A stretch of DNA of 64,000 nucleotides from Primulina eburnea (lineage: Eukaryota > Streptophyta > Magnoliopsida > Lamiales > Gesneriaceae): assembly GCF_022965805.1 (NCBI RefSeq), contig NC_133104.1:37368682-37432681 (forward strand), read 5' to 3'. A program made the position numbers and the translations under genes. Shown piece by piece: positions 44,813-56,195 of the stretch (position 1 is the first letter of the stretch; each line of letters opens with the position of its first letter). Below the pieces are notes generated by a model. It did not search any database. It was not told the origin of the DNA and saw nothing but the letters and a program-made list of their open reading frames with translations.

Positions 44813-46640
44813 ATAGGTCGACCAAAATTTTGGTCCACCCAGACTAAGATCACTAGTCTTAGTCGACCGACCAAGTGGTCGAGCCACCAAGCAATTGCTT
44901 GGGTCGACCAAGACCAAAATTGCTTGGGATGGGTGGGTCGACCAAGACCAAAATGGGTCTTGGTCGATCCACTTGGGTCTTGGGTCGACCCAGTGATTAC
45001 TTAATTTTGGTCTTGGTCGACCCAATGGGTCAATCCTCATTTGGTCGGTGATTTGTAGGTCGATCTATGTTAATATTTAAGTACCATTATCAGATTTTGG
45101 TTAGTCATTTTTTCTATTGAGCTTGCGTCGATATCTGGGTCGAACCATGTTGATTTTGGGTCGATCATTTTTCTAACACGTGAATTGACAGATAATTACA
45201 CATTTTTGACCAATGTTTCTTGACAATAGTAAATGTTGACTCCATTAATTGATTAACATATGAATCACATAATTTCACACGTATATTTTATAATGTTACA
45301 TGTTTTAACACACCATGTTACATGTTTTGACATATGAATCACAATTTCACAAGTATGTTACATGTTTTAACATTTGAAACACAATTTCACAATTATGTTA
45401 CATGTTTGAATATATAAATCACAATTACATAATCACAAGTATGTTCTATAATGTTATATGTTTTAACTTATTATGTTACATGTTTTGACATATAAATCAC
45501 AATTTCACAACTATGTTGCATGTTTTAACATGAAAATCACAATTACATGTTTTAACATATGGATCATAATTTCACAACTATATTGCATGTTTTAACATAT
45601 GAATCACAATTTCATTACATAATATTACATGATTTAACATATGAAACACATATTTAACTTGGGTCGACGAAGTAGCATTTATGTACCAACCTGGGTCGAC
45701 CCAAAGTTCCAGCCTTTTGAGCGTACACATGTTGATTTAGGGTCGAGCTTTTTTCTAACACATACAGATAATTACATATTTTTTTACCTCAATGAATCGA
45801 AATAAACATGAACATTACCATATTTTGGTTAGCCATTTATTCGATTAAGTTTGCTTCGATCTCTGGGTGGACCCATGTTGATTTTGGGTCGATCAAGGTT
45901 GCTTTTGGGTCGAACTTTTTTCTAACACATGAATTGACGGATAATTAATTATACAATTTTGACCAATGCTGCTCGACAATCGTAGATGTTTAATCCATTA
46001 ATTGATTAACATATGAATCACATAATTTCACATGTATGTTTTATAATGTTACATGTTTTAACATACCATGTTACATGTTTTGATATATTAATCACAATTT
46101 CACAAGTATGTTACATGTTTTAACATATGAATTATAATTTCACAATTATGTTACATGTTTGAATATATAAATCACAATTACATAATCACAAGTATGTTAT
46201 ATAATGTTATATGTTTTAACTTATTATGTTACATGTTTTGACATATAAATCACAAGTTCACAACTATGTTACATGTTTTAACATATGAATCACAATTTCA
46301 ATTGAATGATATGTTTTAACATAAAAATCACAATTACATGTTTTAATATATGGATCATAATTTCACAACTGTATTGTATGTTTTAACATATGAACCACAA
46401 TTTCATTACATAATATTACATGATTTAACATATAAAACACATATTTCACTTGGGTCGACCCAAAGTTCCAGCCTTTTGAGTAGACCCAAAATAACAGTCT
46501 TTTGGGTCGACCCAAAATTTTGTTGGTCGACCAAGAAGAAATTTCTTGGTGGACCAACACCAAGATGAAATTTCTTCTTGGTCGACCAAGAAAACCAACT
46601 TAATTTTGATCGATCAATTTTTCTTGGTGAAAGGATAGAT
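44813..46640. mobile_element. Foldback-like element with GGTCGACC arrays and tandem core
   Basis: Both flanks are dense in the palindrome GGTCGACC and its variants: left about 44813-45060, right about 46448-46632. Typical units are TTGGTCGACCAAGA and TGGGTCGACCCA. The core contains a tandem duplication of about 749 bp (repeat points at 45172 and 45921), itself made of short ACATGTTTTAACATATGAAT-like units. No ORF of a transposase. Terminal arrays around an AT-rich core resemble foldback or subterminal-repeat hAT elements; no target duplication was established. Confidence 0.6.
45172..46470. repeat. 749-bp tandem duplication with nested short repeats
   Basis: The block starting TCTAACACGTGAATTGAC at 45172 recurs at 45921 as TCTAACACATGAATTGAC and stays aligned to about 46470. 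Inside each copy, units of roughly 30-50 bp around ACATGTTTTAACAT and CACAATTTCACAA recur many times, giving a minisatellite-like texture. Confidence 0.8.
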
Positions 46641-47593
46641 GGCTCGTAAATTTTAATTGGGGAATATGTGTGTCGACCGAGAAAAAAAAGAAGAGGACAA
46701 TTAATTAATTAATTTAAAAGTTTAATTACGGTTAATATAATAATCAAGAGTCAACTCCTTGTTTCTTAAAAAAAAAAGTCAAAGTCCTTGTTTTTTAAAT
46801 ACTTTCTGTCTCAGTCCTATTTTTAAATTGGCCCGGAATAATGGTGAATGGAGAGGGTGTCGACTGAGGAAGAATAAATGGGTGTAGGGTAGCCAAGTAC
46901 AATACTTAATTAATGATTAATCAATGGGGCCTAAATGGTTTAATTAAAAGTTTAACAGAGTTTTAAGCCCAATAAGCTCAAAATTAGGCCCATTAAATCC
47001 AGACACACTCCCGAAAAATATTTCGTGTTAGAAAGTTTTTGAAAATATTAGTCGAACCCTCAAAAAGCTTCCCGATTCGATAAAATTTGCGTACCGGATA
47101 AAATAAAATCATACAGGTAAAAATACCCAATAAAACCCATTTTTTAAAAACACACTTTAAAAACCTTAAATTAATAAATAAAAATTAATCATGTAATAAA
47201 ATAATTGTTTTCCTGAAAATTCAACGGTCTTCGTTCTTCGTTCGAGCGCCAAATGCAACCTAAAAATCTTAATGCATGAACTTTTAAAAATATCATAAAA
47301 TAAATGATATCATGCAATAATGATGCATAAAATGCATAAAAATAATTAAACACAATTTAAAGAAATAAACATGTATTTAATACTTTAAAACAATTAAATA
47401 AAACATCAAAGAAATGTGATAACTTGCATGCATGTCACATTGACCTTCAAATTTTCGGAAAGGATCTTCAAGTCCATCCACACTGGTGTCGAACGGATTG
47501 TTTCATATGGGGATTGTTGGGATTCTGCTGGCAATTAAAAAAAGTCTAATGGAGATCCAGGTATTCGGACAATAAGTTTTTCTCCTGTGTAGC

Positions 47594-48092
47594 ACAATGG
47601 AGGAGGATCCCAACGGGAAAGATGGAGTTGTACAGTCCAAAAATTTGATGGCAGTGGTTGGTGAAGCCTCGGAATAAAAAACATAATGACTCTAGGTCCT
47701 CTTGTACTCCCCATCTCGGAACAGTTGCTTTTCTTTGCAAACTTGGTGAGGAAAATTGCGTTGAAGGTGAAGACAAAGCTGAAGCCATATATCCCAGACT
47801 TTTGAACTGGAGAAGAGTCTTCAGTTGTTGGAGCGCCACATGGAGCCGTCAAAGATGGCTCTGTACCGTTTTGGTAATATCTCTAGGAGCTCTATGTGGT
47901 AAGAATCAGCTTATGCAGAAGTCCATGGAAAGATTAAGAGGGAGGACAGGCTTGTCTGATGGCCTTTTGACCGGGCTTCCAAGGTGACAGGGCAGTCTGG
48001 GAAGCTCCGAGGACTTTAAATCCAGAAATGGAGAAGAACCCATGGATCGATGAGATCCACCAGTTTCCTGTGGAGGTTCATGATATCCCATA
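47594..48092 (+). pseudogene. 3-ketoacyl-CoA synthase pseudogene, C-terminal part
   Basis: In shifting frames the plus strand encodes the C-terminal half of a plant ketoacyl-CoA synthase of the FAE1/CUT1 family, which elongates very-long-chain fatty acids in the ER. Recognisable pieces: QEEDPNGKDGVV-like (about 47595), [16 protein letters not shown] (near 47690), [11 protein letters not shown] (near 47775), MEPSKMALYRFGN (near 47842) and EKNPWIDEIHQFPVEV (near 48030). About 25 codons with the catalytic-His region (HFCIHAGG in the family) are missing at about 47803, where PDF joins directly to ELEKSLQLLE. Several stops and frameshifts follow. The N-terminal half with the active-site Cys is absent. 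Confidence 0.8.
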
Positions 48093-48603
48093 TTTTACCT
48101 TTTTTTTTTCAATTGTTTTTTCTCTTTGTTTGTGCTTGGACTGTCGATGCACTTTGGTGGTACTGATTGAGTTTAAAGATTTTGGGAACTAGATTAAATT
48201 ATTCCATATTCATCTTCCTCTGTTTCTTAGATATTAAGTGTTGTATGTATTTCTTGGATTGATGTACAAGGATGAATCAAACGGTGCCACTTTTTCTTAA
48301 ATGTTCGAACACACAATACGAGTATACACCATGTTACATAATGCTCATCCTCCAATCCCACAAACACATGAAATAGATATTGGCAATAAAGCCATAAACA
48401 CCGGACAACACATTAGACATGATATGATCCATGTTGCATGAGTGTGTTTCCTTGAAGCTCTAAGACAGAAACAAATCGATGAATCCCAGTTCAACAACAT
48501 GCCACAAATTAAACAGATGTGTAGGCATCCTAAGCCGAGTCCTCAAATCCACAGCATTTGTTAGCCACTCTCACTTACTCAAGAACAAGAAAACAATAGA
48601 ATC

Positions 48604-49907
48604 CTACTCCTTGGAGGATTTGTTGATGAGTGACTTGTGTATATGTAGGATCACACCACCACCAGCTATTGTTCCTTTGATAAGAGTATCAAGTTCCTCA
48701 TCACCACGTATAGGCAGCCGCAAATGCCTCGGCGTGATACGCTTCACTTGCAAGTCCTTGCTCGCATTGCCAGCTAACTCCAACACCTCAGCAGTTAGGT
48801 ACTCTAAAATTGACGTGGAATACACAGCTGCCGTAGCACCCACATGTCCATGAGCAGTAGCTCGCTCCTTCAGGAGTCGGTGAATGCGTCCAACAGGGAA
48901 CAGCAAGATTTGAAATGGAGCAAAAGGGAATCTACTAAATTTACATCACGATCCATAAAAAGAAAGTATATTTTCGATTCTTCAACAAATGTAACTGACA
49001 AATTACAGATACTGGGGCAATCAATGAAGTTTAGTCTTATCACCAAGGTTTTCTCACCAAAGCATCGAGCACATATTGTTCAACTGAAAAACAAAATCTT
49101 GTTATTTTAGCCTCTTTACAACTAAAATGCAGTAATCATCTAATCATATGGCTCTCATAGGACAACCAAACATTCTCAAGCAGTTGATAAAATTTCTAAA
49201 GAAAAAATTTATCAACGATCCCGCATCTCCCTTTAAAGAAAAAGACAGTAGCATTCTCTGATTGTCTACAGTCTTTTAGAACATATACTTTTATGCTCTA
49301 GAATACATATGCAACCTCAAAACACACCGCATTCAGGGAAATATTTCAATACAACATTTGGATTACATGGATTATAGTACCAACTCTCATAACCAAACCA
49401 CACGCTCTAGCAAAATCATTTTAGAAACCAACTATCCATTCACTAAACCCAACAAAAAACCTGAATAACTTAAAAAGAGTCGAGAAAATTTAGTAACGAA
49501 AAATTACATTTTTATATTACACTAAGGTACGACTAATTCACATTTTCACTTCACTTCTGATTTCTACTAAATATACAAACTACAATATGCGTAGAGATTC
49601 CTCTATACAGGAACATCAACAACCAAAAAAAATTAGTCAAACAGATTATACCGACAAGAAACTACAAAGTACAAAAAAGCCTCTAGAAAGAAAAATGCAT
49701 AAAATCAAAAACCCTAACAAAAAAACAGCAAAAAGAATTCAATACTCAAAGCAAGAGGTAAGATAGGAAATCATTCCTGCTATAAAAAAAACCCCAGAAA
49801 GATACGAAATAAACTTGAAGTCCAGAGCGAGAAGAGCGAGAAATTGGCCTCTTTTTGTCCTTGTCCTTGGAAGCTGAGGTCTTCCCCATTAACAATCCTT
49901 TGCCCAT
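48604..49907 (-). pseudogene. Histone H2A.Z pseudogene (HTA9-like)
   Basis: Exon 1 (49907-49815) encodes MGKGLLMGKTSASKDKDK and onwards to SGLQ; exon 2 (48900-48604) encodes [18 protein letters not shown] to the C terminus [11 protein letters not shown]. Strong H2A.Z signatures include [15 protein letters not shown] and [20 protein letters not shown]. Damage: the canonical ATG (MSGK...) is out of frame through a base change and a lost G near 49900. The acceptor before exon 2 reads CTG instead of CAG, and no in-frame substitute was seen. Invariant residues changed: AHGHVGA for [16 protein letters not shown] for YTAAILEYL, LRLPIRG for LQLAIRG. Usable only if a new start and a new acceptor exist. 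Confidence 0.8.
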
Positions 49908-49940
49908 TTGCCTGACATTCTTCTGATCTACAAGTTTCAA

Positions 49941-50200
49941 TACCCAGCAAACAAAATCGAATTCCAGTGAAGAAGAAGAAGAAGATGAGAAGAGAATCGA
50001 GTGCTACTTACTCTATTGTATAATTATCTGATTTGAGGAAATCTGATTTATGGGAACATTAATATAGTTCTTCATGTCTGAGTGTATTGAAATGGTAAGG
50101 GTTCAAACTGAAGATGATACACATTCGACATGTGACACCCAACTCGAAGTTTGTAATATGAATTCTATTGATTCGTGGTGTTAACGCATACCCTGTGAAG
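49941..50200. other. Short spacer between the H2A.Z relic and pararetrovirus II
   Basis: No recognisable gene or repeat. The left boundary of the viral integrant is not visible. Confidence 0.4.
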
Positions 50201-50457
50201 AAAAAATATTTAAAGATGCCAATAATTTTCGGAATTAACTTAAAAACTATGTTGTTAGATATTATTGATAATGAATTCTCTGAATATTTTAATAGTAGTT
50301 TAGATAATGATTCTGAAATATCAGAGATACTTGTCTCATAAATTTTATGGGTTTAGAAATAAATATTATATCAAATGAAGAAACTTTTATTTTAGATCTC
50401 ATAGATTAAATAAAAGACCCTATAGAAAAAAGAAAAGCTACAGAACATTATTTAAAT

Positions 50458-51966
50458 ATGGCAAATCACAAGCCTACTAAACTTGTACAAAATACTGTAC
50501 AAGAACATGAATTATATTCTTATAATAAAATATTAGAAAATGCAAAACAAAAAGAAAAAGAACCAACTATCTCTGAATTAAAAGGAGAAATAGATCAGAT
50601 AAAATCTGAAATAAAATATTTAAAAGAAAGAGTAAATACTCTTAGTATTAATAATGATCATATTTGGGAAAATGATTCTACTTCTGATGAAGAAGAAGAA
50701 GAAGAAAATATTTTACTCAAAGATGATAATGAAATAAATCAAATGGTATGGGTTAATAAATTTGATCAAATCATTTCTCAAAAATGGTACTCAAAAGTAA
50801 CATTAATTATTAATAAAAAATTTAAAATTACTATTGAAGCACTTCTGGATACAGGAGCAGATGTAAATTGTATCAGTGAAGGAATTGTTCCTTCTAAATA
50901 TTATAAAAAGACTACTCAATTTATAACAGTTGCCAATAAACAACCTCTTATAGTCAATTACAAATTGTCTGATGTAGCAATATGTAATTCTGGAGTTTGT
51001 TTAAATACTACATTTATTCTTATTAAAAATATCTCTACTTCTGTGATTCTAGGAACCCCATTTTTCCAAATGTTGTTTCCTATTAATAAAATTAATGAAA
51101 AGGGTTTATATACCAATATTAAAGGAAATAATTTATTTTTCCTATTTACCACTATACATGTTTCAAAATCTATTAATATTTTACAAAAAATAGTAAATAA
51201 TAAAGAAAATTTTGTTACTTCATTAAAAGATGAAATTCTTTTTAAAAATATCAAAGAAAAAATAAATTCTGAGAAAATTCAAGAAAAAATAAGAATTATT
51301 TCAGAAAATATATCTAAAGAAATTTGTGCTGATGTTCCTAATGCCTTTTGGAATAAGAAGAAACATCAAGTTAGTCTACCTTATACAGATGATTTTATTG
51401 AAGATAAAATTCCTACTAAAGCTAGGCCTATAGCTATGGGACCTAGACTTTTAAATTATTGCAAAGAAGAAATTGATAGTCTTTTTAAAAAAGAATTGAT
51501 AAGACCAAGTAATAGTCCTTGGAGTTGTCCAGCATTTTATGTAGAAAATGCAGCAGAAATTGAGAGAGGAGCTCCAAGACTTGTTATTAATTATAAACCG
51601 CTTAATAAAACATTAAAATGGATAAAACATCCATTACCAAATAAAAGAGATTTATTAAATACAGGATTCTACCAGATTCTTCTAAAAGAGGAAGATAAAT
51701 ATAAAACAGCTTTTACTGTACCATTTGGCCATTACGAATGGAATGTAATGCCATTTGGATTAAAAAATGCTTCAATGGAATTCCAAAATATAATGAATGA
51801 AATTTATAATTCATATATAGATTATATTATCGTTTATATAGATGATGTTCTTATATATTCCGATAATATTGATCAGCATTTTAAACATCTGAATATATTT
51901 ATTCAGGTTACTAAAAATGCTGGATTGGCAGTAAATCAGAAAAAAAGTAAAATTTTTTCAAACTAA
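50458..51966 (+). CDS. Pararetrovirus II protease-reverse transcriptase, motif A deleted
   Basis: A 502-residue open frame. A charged coiled-coil-like N terminus (residues about 30-90, with an acidic EEEEEE run) leads to an aspartic protease with DTGADVNC (DTGA at 50848-50859) and its ILGTPFF flap-side motif. RT follows: SPWSCPAFYV, RLVINYKPLNK and the active-site YIDD at 51835-51846. Between KRDLLN and TGFYQI (about 51657-51662) roughly 15-20 residues are absent, including motif A with its catalytic Asp, although the frame is kept. The enzyme would be inactive. The frame ends in the thumb region and continues shifted. Confidence 0.85.
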   Translation: MANHKPTKLVQNTVQEHELYSYNKILENAKQKEKEPTISELKGEIDQIKSEIKYLKERVNTLSINNDHIWENDSTSDEEEEEENILLKDDNEINQMVWVNKFDQIISQKWYSKVTLIINKKFKITIEALLDTGADVNCISEGIVPSKYYKKTTQFITVANKQPLIVNYKLSDVAICNSGVCLNTTFILIKNISTSVILGTPFFQMLFPINKINEKGLYTNIKGNNLFFLFTTIHVSKSINILQKIVNNKENFVTSLKDEILFKNIKEKINSEKIQEKIRIISENISKEICADVPNAFWNKKKHQVSLPYTDDFIEDKIPTKARPIAMGPRLLNYCKEEIDSLFKKELIRPSNSPWSCPAFYVENAAEIERGAPRLVINYKPLNKTLKWIKHPLPNKRDLLNTGFYQILLKEEDKYKTAFTVPFGHYEWNVMPFGLKNASMEFQNIMNEIYNSYIDYIIVYIDDVLIYSDNIDQHFKHLNIFIQVTKNAGLAVNQKKSKIFSN

Positions 51967-52620
51967 GATAAAATTCTTAGGACATTATATTGAAAATGGA
52001 ATAATAATTCCTATTGAAAGAGCAATTGTTTTTGCTGATAAATTTCCAGATAAAATCACTGATGTAAATCAATTGCAAAGATTTCTTGGAAGTCTTAATT
52101 ATATAGGAGATTTTTATAAAGATCTCGCTCAAGATTGTAAATTATTATTTCAAAGGTTAAAGAAAAATCCTCAACCATGGATTGATAGTCATACTTTAGC
52201 AATACAGAAAATAAAAGAAAGAGTTAAAGAACTCCCTTGTTTATCTATTGCTAATCCTGAAGCATTCAAAATAGTTGAAACAGACGTCTCTGATATCGGA
52301 TATGGAGGAATACTTAAACAAAAATTAGATAATACATCTAAAGAAATTCTTGTGAGATATACTTCTGGAACTTGGAATAATACTCAAAAGAATTATTCTA
52401 CAATAAAGAAAGAAATTCTTTCAATTGTTAAATGTATTACAAAATTTGAAAGTGATCTTTTAAATAAGAAATTTTTATTAAGGGTTGATTGCAAATCTGC
52501 TAAAGATATTCTTTAAAAGATGTTAAAGTAATAGCATCTAAACAAATATTTGCTAGATGGCAAGCTATATTAGCATGTTTTGATTTTGATATTGAACATA
52601 TCTCTGAAAAATCTAATTCT
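51967..52620 (+). pseudogene. Pararetrovirus II RT thumb and RNase H
   Basis: After a frame shift near 51962 the polyprotein continues: the connection motif QRFLGSLNYIGDFYKDLAQD (52073-), the RNase H first Asp in VETDVSDIGYGG, and the LLRVDCKSAKDIL region, ending at a stop near 52516. Coding signal goes on in another frame to about 52620. Confidence 0.8.
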
Positions 52621-52706
52621 TTACCAGATTTTCTAACCAGAGAATTTTTGCAGGAAGCAACCTTGGAAGACGGTTCTAAAGAGACCAGCAACCGGAAAAA
52701 AAGCCG

Positions 52707-53898
52707 ATGAATAAACCACCCTTTAAAAGAGGGGCCAATGTTCCTCAGCCTAATATGGCTTCTACAGAAGAAGAAAAATTTGATCCAATTAAAGAATTCG
52801 CAGATGATGATACTGCTTATGAAATTCATTACTATCATAATGCAATATTTTCATTAAAAGGTTCGAAAGAAGATTTAAAATATCCCTATTTAATATCAGG
52901 ATGTCTTCATTGCTGTCCTGCTGATAAAGACCTTAAGGTCTATCACCTATTCATATAGCTCAAAGCTATTTGATTAAAGATTTACAACCCATATTGGGTA
53001 GATAAACCAGAGACTATTTTGAAACAATTTTAGTAGAAACTGGATCAGTTGAAATTCAACATATGGATCGCAACCGCGATTATGCATTTTCTAAAATGAT
53101 AATAAAAAAGATTATCCCAGCTGCTAATTGGGGTTTACCTATTAGCCAAGCCAGACAATTAAATACTTTTCAGGCAATGCATAATATGTTTAATTATCAT
53201 GATTATATCATGGCTTGGGATACCATTGTATTATATGAGAATTCTTACAGAAAACACTCTTGGTGGATAAAATTCCAATTAGATGATATTCATCAATTCA
53301 TACCCACATGGTTTAAAACTTTTTTCTTTTCATGGGGGGTAATGCCCTCAATCCTTCCCAGAAATGTTAAGAACATATTGGTCAAATTCCAAAATGCCAA
53401 TATCCAGTTTGATGGTTTAACAGCCATGATTCAATTTGCCATTAATTATAATGTTCCTTGGATTATTCGATGGGAATATGGACTGCAAGACCTGGCTAAA
53501 GAAAAGTTTGAAATTAAGTTTGCCCTTACTATATTAATTAGGAAAATTCTTATAAAATGGTGGGGAAAAGAAGACTTCTTTGCAGAAGGAAAAGTTATGA
53601 TCGACAGAGAATAATAGCTCTGGGAGTTGCCAGAGAAACTATGAAGAATTTGAATCATGACACTCCAACACAAACCACATTGTTAAAAGAACTTTTTCAA
53701 CATTTGGACAAAGATACCATTACTTCTATGTTTACAGAAGTTTTTGGTGAAAAATCAAATTTATCTACTCAAAAATCAACCTCCTCAAAAGGAAAGGAAA
53801 AAATGAAAGACGACACACAGATGACCGATCAAGACGATCTACAAGATGCTCAGGACCCATATGAGGGTGACGACATATTCGCATTATTGAATGCATGA
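52707..53898 (+). pseudogene. Pararetrovirus II downstream ORF(s), function unknown
   Basis: Three open stretches in the position of a downstream viral ORF: 52707-52958 (acidic start, a Cys-rich SGCLHCCPAD motif), 53063-53614 (aromatic-rich, with WDTIVLYENSYRKHSWWIKF and FKTFFFSWGVMPS) and 53557-53898 (a Ser/Lys/Asp-rich C-terminal tail). They look like one protein broken by shifts near 52960 and 53610. Several caulimovirid genera carry an uncharacterised or transactivator ORF here; I cannot choose between them. Confidence 0.55.
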
Positions 53899-53929
53899 GA
53901 CATTGGATGTGTGAGCTGGAAGTCACAAG

Positions 53930-54420
53930 CTTTGTCTCGACTAAAAGTCATGCGTTATTGTTGTAAATTATTAAAGTGTGTAATCTTATCTTGTGTACTC
54001 GTCCTTATTGTATTGGTTTAAGTGGATGAATTGTTTTCTTTTTAGATCTATAAGAGGAGTGGTTACCCTATGTGAACCATACACCAAAATTCTCTACTAC
54101 TTTCTCAGAATAAGAGTTTCAAAGTTTTCTCCAGTTCTTCAATTTCGAGTTTCGAGTTTCAACAAAATTTATGTAAGTTTATGTCATACGATTATATTTA
54201 TGATCCTCCATTTGATTATATTATGCCATCTGCAAATTATTTGAAAATCTTAAAAAAGAAAAATAAATGAATCAAAAATCAAATTGAAGATCTTGAAAAT
54301 CGTTTAAAAGATCCAGAGATAAATCCTGTTTATAAACAGTGGTTTGTTTATCCACATTTGGAGAGATCCAAGATTACCTTAAAGGCATTTGAGAAGCAGA
54401 GCTCACAGCTTGCTGCTTAA
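53930..54420 (+). other. Pararetrovirus II promoter/leader and small coiled-coil-like ORF region
   Basis: A CTATAAGAGG box near 54047 could be the pregenomic promoter. Downstream, ATG at 54181 opens a 29-codon frame ending with a Lys-rich stretch. A neighbouring frame then reads a Glu/Lys/Leu-rich segment to about 54420, like the small coiled-coil proteins at the start of some caulimovirid genomes. Tentative. Confidence 0.4.
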
Positions 54421-54780
54421 AGCTGAAGATTTGAAGATTAAAGATTTAATCTTTACTTGTGGTTTATTTGAGCTTAAATCTCGTGTAAGTTTTAACCCAT
54501 ACTTGTGATGACAAAAATTTACATACTAGAAGACATCCTAAAACCGATTCATCTTGGATATTTATTTTGGTTAATGATAAGTTGAGTGGAGAGCTATCGT
54601 ATCATCCAATTAGAACGATTAAAAATATATAGACAAATTATGGAGTAAAGCTTAAATATCACAAAATTTGGATGGGCAAATAAATGACAATGATATTCAT
54701 TTGACTAAGAAGGGGTCATATGATAAGTTATAATGATATTGTCACGTCGTTAAAGAAACTAATCATGTAAGCTATACTGA
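54421..54780. other. Spacer, nothing certain
   Basis: AT-rich, with short frames only. The far end may include the N-terminal side of the transposase remnant that follows. Confidence 0.4.
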
Positions 54781-55560
54781 ATGTGAGATCGATCATAGGA
54801 CAAATAGATTTAAATGACTTTTCATATGTTTTCACGTGTATCTTGTTGGGTTTTTGTTTGTGTGGTTGTTGACCATTAATATTTTTGGATGGGACTCACA
54901 ACAAGAATAAGTACAAAACGAATCTTCTAGTTGTTGTTGCGAATGATGTTAATGATGATATTTTCACATTGACATATGCATTCGTGGATGCATTTAATGA
55001 TTGTAGTTGGGAGTGGTTTTGTTATAAATTAAAAGATGTTTTAGCTTACAAAAACTTCATGTTCTTCCATAGATATACTTTTTTATCCTACATTCATCTT
55101 GTTTGATAAAGGTTATTCAATATGTGTTCCCTAGTGGTCACCATGTTTATACCCGAAGATATCTAATAGATGATTTTATGAAACATGTTAGTTCGTCATG
55201 ATGATATATATTTGTGAACCTTTATATTACACTTATTGATTAGTTGTGATTTTTGATATTTTGCATTTTTCTTGTAGGTATTGTGTAGGTACTCACTTTA
55301 TAATAAGAAGCATTAGTCGTATGTTTTGAAAAAACCATACGTGCTTCATCAAATTATGAGTTTTCTGAACATATAAAATGTATAACTGAGTCAATGCCAA
55401 TGACACATAAGTCTCTGGTGAATTATTCGTTAAAGAATTGGGAAAATGCTTTGTTTGCTCGCAACCGATAGAGTGTAACTTACAATAATATTGCAGAAAG
55501 TTAGAATATTTGGGTGAAACTTGCTCGTTAACTACCTATCACGTCTATGGTAGACAACAT
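54780..55560 (+). pseudogene. Mutator-like (MULE) transposase remnant
   Basis: The clearest block is the open stretch 54885-55106 with DGTHNKNKYKTNLLVVVAND and then DIFTLTYAFVDAFNDCSWEWF, matching the catalytic core of plant MuDR-type transposases (first Asp in DGTH). Further weak matches follow in other frames: a VFPSGHHVYTRR segment near 55120 and LARxLPITSMVDNI near 55525 with stops. No terminal inverted repeats were found. A dead fragment. Confidence 0.65.
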
Positions 55561-55659
55561 AACGAGAAACATCATTGGCGATGGATCAAGAATTAACCCC
55601 TAGAAAAGATAAAGATGTTTCACTTGCTTGTTCTCAATACTCAAATTGAAGGTTCATAG

Positions 55660-56195
55660 GTCATGTGGATCAATGTTTGAGATGATAGATGAGGATAAAA
55701 CTTTTGCAATTGATACGTGAAAGGAATATTTTATTCCTAATTAATCTTTGACCTTTATTTAAATTGAAACATACAAGTTTTACATGTCTTGTGAGGCCCG
55801 AGGCTAAAGAAGACGGGGGGTGATCGTCGGTGCCATAAGGTCGCACGGACAATGAGCGGTTCCTAGCAGGCTTCTAGGCAGAGAGAACATGGATGAACCG
55901 ATTTTACACCAGAAGGAAAGAGATTCCAAAACTGTTCAGGTATGAGATTATGCAGTTGAAGAGGGCTTACAAGATTTGATATGTACTACTCATATAAAGA
56001 AAGTACATCTTCTTTTTGGTAGCTCATCACATAAGAACTTCAATGTGAAGCGTGCTTGACTTGGAGAAATTTTGAAATGGGTGAACCCCTGGGAAGTTTT
56101 CCAGGGTGCGTGTGAGTGAGAACATAAGCACGCTGGAAAGATTCGTCTTGATACAGTGAAGACAGTCGTCGAATCTGGGACGTTACAGTACCTTT
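55660..56195 (+). mobile_element. Possible LTR 3' part ending GGGACGTTACA
   Basis: The stretch ends with a Gypsy-LTR-like terminus (TCTGGGACGTTACA at about 56195), after a stretch with short, balanced-composition DNA resembling plant LTR U5. Neither a start nor a partner LTR is identifiable. Confidence 0.35.

Larger units (their letters stand above)
42459..47443 (-). mobile_element. Long Gypsy-type LTR, minus orientation, with nested element
   Basis: Read on the minus strand, the 47.4-44.6 kb part has the AT-rich U3 layout of plant Gypsy LTRs, and below about 44.6 kb follows a leader-like C/T-rich region, then the Val/Gly-rich-looking, balanced DNA down to 42.46 kb typical of their R/U5. No gag, pol, primer site or partner LTR is found, so it may be a solo LTR of about 3.1 kb once the nested palindromic element (44813-46640) is removed. 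Ends (TGTAACACG at 42459, ATGTCACA at 47443) are provisional; no matching target duplication was found. Confidence 0.5.
50200..54420 (+). mobile_element. Endogenous pararetrovirus II (Caulimoviridae), partial, plus strand
   Basis: An AT-rich caulimovirid piece of about 4.2 kb: protease-RT (50458-51966), RNase H (to about 52620), downstream ORFs (52707-53898), a promoter/leader-like stretch (53930-54175) and a small Lys/Glu-rich ORF region (54181-54420). Capsid and movement genes are missing. Codon usage (A/T-ending almost throughout) differs sharply from pararetrovirus I and from the host genes, so it is a different viral lineage. Genus not assigned. Confidence 0.8.

Noticed and set aside
44813..46640. 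Regularly recurring short repeats that might suggest a CRISPR-like array.
   Set aside because: Eukaryotic DNA, irregular spacing, no unique spacers and palindromic units. It is a transposon-type repeat.
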